A stretch of 64,000 nucleotides of DNA from NCBI GenBank assembly GCA_964601085.1, contig CAZRLN010000007.1, positions 1-64,000 on the forward strand, in the 5' to 3' direction. Origin of the DNA: UBA1444 sp964601085. GTDB taxonomy: Bacteria; Bacillota; Negativicutes; UBA1444. Under the pieces are notes generated by a model, which was given only the letters and a program-made list of their open reading frames with translations, was not told the origin of the DNA and searched no databases. Below, in pieces: positions 57,804 to 64,000 of the stretch. A program made the translations under genes and the position numbers. Position 1 is the stretch's first letter. Each line of letters begins with the position of its first letter.

Positions 57804-58982
57804 ATGAAAAACAATAAGCTGGTTCTCCTGTTTTCCCTGTTGTTGACGGTCGCCGTGGCGGTAGCGGGTTGTGGCGGCGGATCTGCGGCCAAGCCGGCCG
57901 ATTCCAAAGATATCAAAGTAGGCGTTGTCTATGAACTTACCGGCGGAACGGCTTCGTTCGGCACCGCCGCCAATAATGGCACCAAACTGGCTTTCAAGGA
58001 AATCAATGCCGCCGGCGGCGTGCTCGGCAAACAAATTACGATGGTCAGCGCCGATAACAAGGGCGAACCTTCGGAATCCGCCAATGCGATGACCAAAGTG
58101 ATCAGCCAGGACAAAGTGGTTGCTGTGGTTGGCTTTACCACCAGTTCCAACGGTATTGCCGGCTCCGCCGTCAATGAAGCCAACAAGATTCCGTTCGTCG
58201 CCGCCGCGACGACCAACCCGAAAGTTACGGTGGATGAAAAAACCGGGAAGGTCAAACCGTATACCTTCCGTGTCTGCTTTATCGATCCGTTTCAGGGAAC
58301 TGTCGGCGCCAATTTTGTGTTGAAAGAGCTCAAACTCAAGAAGGCAGTCGTCCTGATCGACAATTCCAGCGATTACAGCAAAGGGCTGGCGAAATTCTTC
58401 AAGGAAGCCTTCACCAAAGGCGGCGGCGCGATTGCCGGCGAAGAGGCCTATTTGCAAAAAGACAAGGATTTCAAGGCAATCCTGACCAAGATCAAAGGAT
58501 TGAACCCGGAAGTCATCTACTTGCCCGGATATTATGAAGAAGTCGGGATGATTGCAAAACAAGCCCGTGAAATGGGCATTACCGTTCCCATCGTCGGCGG
58601 CGACGGTTGGGACTCCCCCAAACTTGTCGAAATCGGTGGCGCGGCCGGCATGAACAATACCTTCTTTACCAACCATTATTCGCCGGAAGATACCAGTGCG
58701 GCGTCCAAGAAATTTGTGGATGCTTATAAGAAAGAATATGGCATTATGCCGGACGCCATGGCCGTTCTGGGCTATGATGCGGCGTATGTGCTGGCCGATG
58801 CCATCAAGCGGGCCGGTGCCGCCGATCCGGCGAAAATCCAGGCCGCTCTTGTCGCCACCAAGGATTTCCCCGCTGTTACCGGCGCCACCACTTTGAACGC
58901 GAATCATGATGCAGTTAAGAGCGCCGTAATCATTGAGATGAAAGATGGCAAAATGGTGTACAAGACAACGATCAAACCGTGA
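57804..58982 (+). CDS. Orphan LIV-type ABC transporter substrate-binding lipoprotein
   Basis: A 392-residue lipoprotein with lipobox VAGC (Cys23) and periplasmic binding protein type I motifs IKVGVVYELTGGTASFG, AFKEINAAGGVLGKQI, VAVVGFTTSSNGIAGSAV and YLPGYYEEVGMIAKQAREMG. This branch is closer to classical branched-chain amino acid binding proteins than the livJ product at 23358. No permease or ATPase genes follow; a terminator closes the gene. It may share the LivHMGF transporter at 24.7-28.1 kb. ATG 57804 follows GGAGGAGG. Confidence 0.9.
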   Translation: MKNNKLVLLFSLLLTVAVAVAGCGGGSAAKPADSKDIKVGVVYELTGGTASFGTAANNGTKLAFKEINAAGGVLGKQITMVSADNKGEPSESANAMTKVISQDKVVAVVGFTTSSNGIAGSAVNEANKIPFVAAATTNPKVTVDEKTGKVKPYTFRVCFIDPFQGTVGANFVLKELKLKKAVVLIDNSSDYSKGLAKFFKEAFTKGGGAIAGEEAYLQKDKDFKAILTKIKGLNPEVIYLPGYYEEVGMIAKQAREMGITVPIVGGDGWDSPKLVEIGGAAGMNNTFFTNHYSPEDTSAASKKFVDAYKKEYGIMPDAMAVLGYDAAYVLADAIKRAGAADPAKIQAALVATKDFPAVTGATTLNANHDAVKSAVIIEMKDGKMVYKTTIKP

Positions 58983-59047
58983 GGATGATCGTTGGATTGA
59001 ACGTTGCCCGCCAACTTGTATAAATGAAGTGAATATGATGTGGATCT

Positions 59048-59083
59048 GTCAAAAAACCGGCCGAAATTGGCCGGTTTTTTTGA
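59048..59083 (+). terminator. Intrinsic terminator after the orphan binding protein gene
   Basis: GTCAAAAAACCGGCC pairs with GGCCGGTTTTTTTGAC around a GAAATT loop, giving a strong stem with T run. It lies 65 bp after the stop codon. Confidence 0.88.
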
Positions 59084-59153
59084 CAATTTGCAGGATATTG
59101 CAATAAAATCCAGAATTTTAATCTATTTGTAAGAGGTTTTCGGGGGTGGATTT

Positions 59154-60896
59154 ATGCAGATGCGGATCGGGACTAAAATTGGCGCCGGGTTTGCGGCAAT
59201 GCTGGTCATGGTTGGATTGATGGCGGCGATCGCGATTTATTCGTTGCAGGCGGCGAAGAATCAGCTGGAGATCCTGCATGAAACCAATCGGCGACTGGTG
59301 CTGGAAATGAAAATGGACTCGGAGGCTGGCAATATTTTGTCCTGTATTCGCGGCTTCGTTGCCTTTGGAGACGAGAACTACATTTATCAGGCGGAAAATT
59401 CCGCCACCAACATTGCCAACATGGCGGCTGACTTGAAAAAACTCCTGGATGATGAAAAAGCCCGGGAAAATGTCGATTCGCTGGTCAACGAGGTCATTGA
59501 CTACAAAATGAAAATGACAGAGAAATTGGTGCCGGCCGTCAAGGAATATTATGCGGCGACGCGCGCCCAGCGGGATGCGGCTTATTCTGCGGAAACCGTC
59601 GAAAGCAAACGGATTCAGGCCATTTCGCTGGCGATCACTTTTAACTCGGAAGCGCAGTCGGTGAAGCGGAGTATTCTCAATCTGGCGGAATTGGACGAAA
59701 GAACCGTGTCGGAAACAGTGGAAGCATCCTCCACCGCCGCCAATCAGGCAGTCCTGTTCGCAACCGTGACAGGAGCGACTGCCCTGGCGATTGGAGTATT
59801 GCTCAGCATTCTTTTATCCCGGGCGGTTCGTCGTCCATTGAAAATTTTGGCCGATGGCGCGGTGCTTTATTCCCAGGGGGATTTGACCCGGACGATTCTC
59901 GTTTCTTCACGGGACGAGATCGGTGAGGTCGGGGCCGCCATGAACCGGATGCAGGATCATTTGAAGTCGCTGGTCCTGAATATCCGGCAGAAATCGGAAC
60001 TGCTGGCGCAAGCCGCCGGGCAATTGGGCGCCAATGCGGATCAGTCGGCCGATTCCGCTAATTCTGTCGCTGAAGCCATTTCGGAAGTCGCGGCAGGGGC
60101 TGACAATCAGAATAGAACGATCGAGAAAGTCATGAGCAATGTTGCCCAAAATGCGGAAGATGTCCGACACATGGGGAAGCAGGCGGCCGGTGCGGCGGAA
60201 AGCTCGAAAGCAGTGGCGCATAAGGCGGAAGACGGCGAAGTTGCAGCAGAACGGGCCGTGAATCAAATGGACCAGATCGAAGAAACCGTGGAACGTTCAG
60301 CGACCGTCGTCGCTAAGTTGGGCACGATGTCCCAGGAGATTGGACACATCGTGGAAACGATTTCCGACATCGCCGGACAGACGAATCTGTTGGCGTTGAA
60401 TGCGGCGATTGAAGCCGCGCGGGCCGGCGAATCCGGCAGGGGATTTTCCGTGGTGGCGGAAGAGGTGCGTAAGCTGGCGGAGCAATCCGATCAGGCGGCG
60501 CAGAAGATCGCGACGCTGATTGGCGGGATTCAGGCGGAAACGGAAAATGCGGTTGCCGTCATGGCGACAGGAACGCGGGAAGTCCGCACCGGCGCTGAAG
60601 TGGTTCGAACGGCGGGCCGGTCCTTTCAGGAAATTAATGAACTCGTCGCCGCTGTGTCGGGCCAGGTTCGGGGCATTAGTGAATCGTTCGGCTCCCTGGC
60701 CGAGGGGAACACACAAATTTTGCAAGCGATGCACGATCTGAAATTTATTGGCGAATCCGCATCACAACAAACGCAGAATGTCTCGGCGGCCACGCAGGAA
60801 CAATCCGCCGCCATGCAAGAAATTGCGTCGGCTGGACACGAACTGGCGAGATATGCCGAAGAGCTGCAACAGGCGGTGAACCAGTTTAAGGTGTGA
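59154..60896 (+). CDS. Methyl-accepting chemotaxis protein
   Basis: A 580-residue chemoreceptor. TM1 (about 8-30) and a helical extracytoplasmic sensor of about 160 residues are followed by TM2 (about 197-220), HAMP (RPLKILADGAVLYSQGDLTRTI) and a long cytoplasmic signalling coiled coil. The hairpin tip region SDIAGQTNLLALNAAIEAARAGE is fully conserved. The sensor is of the four-helix-bundle type, ligand unknown. ATG 59154 follows GGGGGTGG; ATG 59160 is possible. It signals to CheA/CheW encoded elsewhere. Confidence 0.93.
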   Translation: MQMRIGTKIGAGFAAMLVMVGLMAAIAIYSLQAAKNQLEILHETNRRLVLEMKMDSEAGNILSCIRGFVAFGDENYIYQAENSATNIANMAADLKKLLDDEKARENVDSLVNEVIDYKMKMTEKLVPAVKEYYAATRAQRDAAYSAETVESKRIQAISLAITFNSEAQSVKRSILNLAELDERTVSETVEASSTAANQAVLFATVTGATALAIGVLLSILLSRAVRRPLKILADGAVLYSQGDLTRTILVSSRDEIGEVGAAMNRMQDHLKSLVLNIRQKSELLAQAAGQLGANADQSADSANSVAEAISEVAAGADNQNRTIEKVMSNVAQNAEDVRHMGKQAAGAAESSKAVAHKAEDGEVAAERAVNQMDQIEETVERSATVVAKLGTMSQEIGHIVETISDIAGQTNLLALNAAIEAARAGESGRGFSVVAEEVRKLAEQSDQAAQKIATLIGGIQAETENAVAVMATGTREVRTGAEVVRTAGRSFQEINELVAAVSGQVRGISESFGSLAEGNTQILQAMHDLKFIGESASQQTQNVSAATQEQSAAMQEIASAGHELARYAEELQQAVNQFKV

Positions 60897-60926
60897 CACT
60901 TGCGATGAGGATACGGTGGGACTATG

Positions 60927-60957
60927 AAAAATCCGGGCAAACGGCCCGGATTTTTTA
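60927..60957. terminator. Bidirectional terminator between the chemoreceptor and hydF genes
   Basis: ATCCGGGC (60931-60938) pairs with GCCCGGAT (60944-60951) with A/T runs on both sides, so both the plus-strand receptor transcript and the minus-strand hydF transcript can end here. Confidence 0.85.
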
Positions 60958-60964
60958 TTTGGGA

Positions 60965-62197
60965 TTATTCTTCTTCATCCAGGATTTCCTGCAACAGGGG
61001 AAACGGCGACAGGGCCCGGCGCAGGATGCCCATCAGGGCGGCGATCGCCACTCCGTAGTTGACGATCGGGACGCCGGCCTGCTGGACCTGAACGATCCGG
61101 GCCAGCATTTCCCGGCGGTTGGTCATGCAGGCGCCGCAGTGGAGAACCAGCTTGTATTCGCTTAAGTTTTCCGGGAAGGTCGGGCCGCTGGAATGATCGA
61201 CGACTAACTCGCCGCCCACATGCTGGCGCAGCCAGCGGGGAATTTTGACGGTGCCGATATCATCCTCGACCCGGTGGTGGGTGCAGGATTCACTGATGAG
61301 GACTTTGTCGCCGGGCCGCAGTCGATCGATGGCTTTGGCGCCGCGCACCATCGTTTCCAGATCGCCCTTGTAGCGGGCAAATAGAATGGAAAAGGAGGTG
61401 AGCAGCACATCCGGCGGCGTGTCGGCATCCGCCTTCAAAAAAACCTGTGAATCGGTGATCACGATTTTCGGTTTGCGGTTCAGGCTGGCGATGCAATCCT
61501 TCAGTTCCCGTTCTTTGACCGTATAGGCCATCGCGTCATGATCGAGAATATCTCGGATCATCTGCACTTGCGGCAAAATAAGCCGGCCGGCGGGCGCCGC
61601 CAGATCGATCGGCACGACCAGAACGGCGATATCGCCGGGTTGAAGCAGGTCGCCGACAATGGTCTGGGTATCCCAGCGCGCCGGCGCATGACGTACCATG
61701 GCGATTTTTAACTCGCCGATTCCTTTGCGTTCCTGGGCGCTGACCGCCACGGCGGCGACTGCGCCGAGTTCTTTTTGCGTATGGTCCAGAAGATTGTCCG
61801 AAACTTCCTGCAAGTCGGTTTTATTAAATACGAGAATAAACGGGATTTTTTGTTCGACGCAACGGGCGGCGAGATCTTGTTCCGGCTGGCCGACGCCGAG
61901 AACGGCATCCACGACCAGAAGCACGAGGTCCGATTTGCGCAGAACCTCCAGTGATTTGGCGATCCGCAACCGCCCCAGCTCGCCGATGTCGTCCAGTCCG
62001 GCGGTGTCGATGACTACTACGGGCCCAATCGGCAGAATCTCCATGGATTTGTAGACAGGATCGGTCGTGGTTCCGGCCACGGCGGAAACGATGGCTAGAG
62101 ACTGATTGGTCAGGGCGTTGATCAGACTGGATTTTCCGGCGTTGCGGCGGCCAAAGAGCGCAATATGCAACCGGTTGCCGCGAGGGGTTTCAAGCAT
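60965..62197 (-). CDS. hydF: [FeFe]-hydrogenase H-cluster maturation GTPase
   Basis: A 410-residue protein. The N-terminal GTPase domain has the P-loop GRRNAGKSSLINAL, GTTTDPVYKSME, DTAGLDD and NKTD. A dimerisation region and a C-terminal Fe-S domain follow, with ligands in ESCTHHRVEDD (CxH) and LVLHCGACM (HCxxC). HydF is the scaffold on which the diiron subcluster is assembled before transfer to hydrogenase. The start overlaps the end of aspA by 8 bases. HydE, HydG and the hydrogenase are not in the window and may lie beyond the right edge. Confidence 0.95.
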   Translation of the reverse strand: MLETPRGNRLHIALFGRRNAGKSSLINALTNQSLAIVSAVAGTTTDPVYKSMEILPIGPVVVIDTAGLDDIGELGRLRIAKSLEVLRKSDLVLLVVDAVLGVGQPEQDLAARCVEQKIPFILVFNKTDLQEVSDNLLDHTQKELGAVAAVAVSAQERKGIGELKIAMVRHAPARWDTQTIVGDLLQPGDIAVLVVPIDLAAPAGRLILPQVQMIRDILDHDAMAYTVKERELKDCIASLNRKPKIVITDSQVFLKADADTPPDVLLTSFSILFARYKGDLETMVRGAKAIDRLRPGDKVLISESCTHHRVEDDIGTVKIPRWLRQHVGGELVVDHSSGPTFPENLSEYKLVLHCGACMTNRREMLARIVQVQQAGVPIVNYGVAIAALMGILRRALSPFPLLQEILDEEE

Positions 62198-63620
62198 GGG
62201 GATGGACCTCCTTTGATTTAGCGACGACGGATTTCTTTACCATGCCAGGACGGGTCAAGGATTCCGGACGCAACAGAGTGTCCAGCTCGTCCGGTGTGAA
62301 TAGCTGGGAGTCTAGCAGAGCCTGCTTGACCGGAGCCTGATCGGCCAAAGCCTGTTTGGCGACGGCAGCGGCCCGGTCATAGCCAATCAGCGGCGCCAAG
62401 GCGGTAATCAGGGCGACGCTGTTTTCCAGGTGGCCGAGACAACGACTGGGATTGGCTTCAATGCCGGCAATGCAGCGTTCGGCAAATAGACGCATTGTTT
62501 GCGTGAGTTCTTCCATGGCCGGCAGAATATTGGCGGCTACGAGCGGCAAAAAGGCATTCAGTTCCAGCTGACCGCCTTGCGCGGCCAAGGTGATGGCCAG
62601 ATCCCGGGCGATGGTCTGATAACCGACCTGGGCAACCATTTCGGGGATGACCGGGTTCACCTTGCCCGGCATGATGGAGGAGCCGGCCTGGAGATCGGGT
62701 AGCCGGATTTCACTGAAGCCGCCTCGTGGGCCGGAAGACAGCAACCGCAGATCATTGCTGATTTTTATCAGGGTGGCGGCGCAGGCCTTGAGCAATCCGG
62801 ACACCTCGACAAACACATCGGCATTTTGCGTGGTATCCATCATGTTTTCGTCGCGGGCCAGGCCGATGCCGGTCAGACCCCGCAACCGCTCCACCACGCC
62901 AAAGACATATTTTCGCTCCGCATTGAGACCGGTGCCGACGGCGGTGCCGCCGAGATTGACTTCGCGCAGGCGTTCTTCCACTTTGTAAAGACGCCAGCGG
63001 TCACGGGCAATGGCTTCCGCCCAGGCGGCGAATTCCTGACCCAGGGTAATCGGAACGGCATCTTGCATTTCCGTTCGGCCCAACTTCAGGACGCCGGCGA
63101 ATTCAGCTTCCTTTTTCTGCAATGCTCCCTGAAGCTGGGCACACGCTTCCGACAAGGGCTGCAACAGCCGGATGGCGGCCAGGCGAAGCGCCGTCGGGTA
63201 AACATCATTGGTGGATTGGGACAGGTTGACATGATCCAGGGGATGGACCAGGGAATAATCGCCCTTCTGCCCGTCCAGTAGTTCGATGGCCCGGTTGGCG
63301 ATGACTTCGTTCAGGTTCATGTTGGTGGAAGTGCCGGCGCCGCCTTGCAGGGCATCCACCGGGAACTGGTCGGCCAGGTTGCCGTCGGCGATTTCGGCGG
63401 CTGCCTGGAAAATGGCCGAACCCAGACGTGCATCCAGCAGCCCCAGCGACATATTCATTTCCACGGCGGCTTGCTTGACGGTCGCCAGGGCCCGGATCAA
63501 TTCAGGATGGACAAGCTGCCGGGAAACACGGAAATTTTCCATGGCCCGCACGGTATGGATTCCATAATAGGCGTTGACCGGAACATCCTTTGCGCCGAGA
63601 AAATCATTTTCCGTCCGCAT
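62190..63620 (-). CDS. aspA: Aspartate ammonia-lyase of the hydrogenase maturation cluster
   Basis: A 476-residue member of the aspartase/fumarase II superfamily, with the signature GSSIMPGKVNPVIPEM, NMNLNEVIANRA, VHPLDHVNLSQSTNDVYPTA and KLGRTEMQDAVPITLGQE. It interconverts aspartate with fumarate and ammonia. An aspA gene placed between the TM1266 regulator and hydF is a recurrent arrangement in clostridial-type hydrogenase maturation clusters; ammonia supply for H-cluster assembly has been suggested. The ATG has a suitable GGAGG upstream. Confidence 0.92.
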   Translation of the reverse strand: MRTENDFLGAKDVPVNAYYGIHTVRAMENFRVSRQLVHPELIRALATVKQAAVEMNMSLGLLDARLGSAIFQAAAEIADGNLADQFPVDALQGGAGTSTNMNLNEVIANRAIELLDGQKGDYSLVHPLDHVNLSQSTNDVYPTALRLAAIRLLQPLSEACAQLQGALQKKEAEFAGVLKLGRTEMQDAVPITLGQEFAAWAEAIARDRWRLYKVEERLREVNLGGTAVGTGLNAERKYVFGVVERLRGLTGIGLARDENMMDTTQNADVFVEVSGLLKACAATLIKISNDLRLLSSGPRGGFSEIRLPDLQAGSSIMPGKVNPVIPEMVAQVGYQTIARDLAITLAAQGGQLELNAFLPLVAANILPAMEELTQTMRLFAERCIAGIEANPSRCLGHLENSVALITALAPLIGYDRAAAVAKQALADQAPVKQALLDSQLFTPDELDTLLRPESLTRPGMVKKSVVAKSKEVHPHA

Positions 63621-63641
63621 CCTGTCGACCTCCGTTGTCTG

Positions 63642-63896
63642 TTATTTGTTGCTGAGCGCCGAGCGAACCTGGACGCCGGCAATGTTGCCGAGCTGACCGG
63701 TGAGCGCACCGATTTCATCCGTGGTCCCCTGAACAATCAGCGTAATCACCGATACGCCGCCTTCCCGGTGATGGAGGCGGGGAAGTCCCATCCGTCCGGC
63801 AATGATCTGACCATGCCGGCTCAGGATATGATTGATTTCGGCGGCGTGGTCCGGGTCGTCGATGACGATGCCAATGAAGCCAAGTCGAATGTCCAT
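63642..63896 (-). CDS. TM1266-family putative iron-only hydrogenase regulator
   Basis: An 84-residue ACT-like protein: RLGFIGIVIDDPDHAAEINHIL, then the region LPRLHHREGGVSVITLIVQG, then IGALTGQLGNIAGVQVRSAL. This family is the putative iron-only hydrogenase system regulator found with hydE, hydG and hydF. ATG 63896 follows GGAGGG by five bases, so the longer TTG frame is rejected. It is 21 bp upstream of aspA on the same strand and opens the visible part of the cluster. Confidence 0.9.
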   Translation of the reverse strand: MDIRLGFIGIVIDDPDHAAEINHILSRHGQIIAGRMGLPRLHHREGGVSVITLIVQGTTDEIGALTGQLGNIAGVQVRSALSNK

Positions 63897-63908
63897 GATT
63901 CCCTCCAG

Positions 63909-63944
63909 CAAAAAAAATAAAAACTCTGCACCGGCGGCGCAGAG
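63909..63944 (-). terminator. Intrinsic terminator upstream of the TM1266-family gene
   Basis: On the minus strand CTCTGC...GCAGAG (63944-63924) forms a hairpin followed by TTTTTATTTTTTTT. It is immediately before the ribosome site of the TM1266-family gene, so it either ends a transcript entering from beyond the window or attenuates this operon. The remaining 50 bases to the window end hold no clear feature. Confidence 0.7.
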
Positions 63945-64000
63945 CAGATGCCCCGTACAACGACATTAAAACAATCCAATGCCGTTTTAGGCTCATCCCT

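Noticed and set aside
57585..58907. A 440-codon open frame on the minus strand
   Set aside because: It is antisense to the LIV-binding protein gene and would run through its promoter, attenuator and ribosome site; the product has no familiar motif.
1..64000. CRISPR arrays, tRNA or rRNA genes, integrases or transposases
   Set aside because: I saw no regularly spaced repeats, no cloverleaf-type or rRNA sequence and no transposase or integrase motif in any supported reading frame.

Overview
This window reads as a chromosomal segment of an anaerobic diderm Firmicute, most likely a member of the Negativicutes (Sporomusa/Selenomonas-type). The reasons are mixed but consistent. It has Gram-positive-style AGGAGG ribosome sites, an RsbU/RsbV/RsbW-like partner-switching set and PucR- and HydF-type clostridial genes. 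Beside these are outer-membrane hallmarks: an autotransporter-type beta barrel ending in Trp and an ExbB-ExbD-TonB operon. Anaerobic metabolism is shown by a two-subunit class I fumarase, a SdhCAB-type succinate dehydrogenase/fumarate reductase, and the [FeFe]-hydrogenase maturation genes hydF and aspA with a TM1266-type regulator. The species cannot be fixed from sequence alone.

Layout. 1-4.05 kb: fumarase alpha (cut by the window edge) and beta, then sdhC-sdhA-sdhB, closed by a strong terminator. 4.1-5.2 kb (minus): secreted zinc phospholipase C-like protein. 5.4-23.2 kb (all plus, tightly packed): an unusual cluster. It holds a GNAT-like/acyl-CoA ligase fusion, an acyl carrier protein, a three-subunit molybdenum hydroxylase, a degenerate RsbW-like/GNAT-like protein and a HisC-like aminotransferase. 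These are followed by STAS and anti-sigma kinase proteins, an NMT1/THI5-type binding protein, a membrane PP2C (RsbU-like) phosphatase, two tandem FabH-like ketosynthases, a second acyl carrier protein, a free-standing paralogue of the GNAT-like domain, and an autotransporter-like outer-membrane protein. I regard this as the best candidate for an undescribed system: a carrier-protein-based acyl pathway wired to its own ligand-sensing phosphatase/partner-switch cascade.

23.2-31.1 kb: a livJHMGF ABC transporter followed by an AtzE-like amidase, a tiny AtzG-like partner and an M20 hydrolase. Convergent to it (31.2-36.1 kb, minus) are a taurine:pyruvate-type aminotransferase, an iron-type alcohol dehydrogenase, a PucR regulator and a metallo-beta-lactamase-fold hydrolase. 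Together they suggest import and breakdown of an amide or amine to an aldehyde and then an alcohol. 36.4-44 kb: a glyoxalase-fold protein, an FbpABC-type ABC importer, and a NarL/NarX-like two-component system with a PhnD-like lipoprotein. 44-47.9 kb: small secreted protein, exbB-exbD-tonB, PHB-depolymerase-like esterase, SemiSWEET. 48-52.5 kb: class V aminotransferase, TIGR01777 epimerase, MFS transporter, class I aminotransferase. 53-59 kb: SDR, CGGC-motif protein, flavodoxin-like reductase, DUF4337-like membrane protein, hutH, and a second, orphan LIV-type binding protein. 59-64 kb: chemoreceptor, then hydF-aspA-TM1266 on the minus strand.

Two points cut across the window. First, all three 100-N gaps are flanked by perfect 55-bp duplications, so they are probably scaffolding artefacts; collapsing 155 bp at each restores two broken reading frames exactly. 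Second, four untranslated leaders or spacers (upstream of livJ, livH, pucR and the second LIV-binding protein gene) carry a small hairpin with a six-base loop, AATGAA in three and GATGAG in one, overlapping the 5' side of an intrinsic terminator. This looks like a shared antitermination element, possibly of the ANTAR type. I saw no tRNA, rRNA, CRISPR array or intact insertion sequence.
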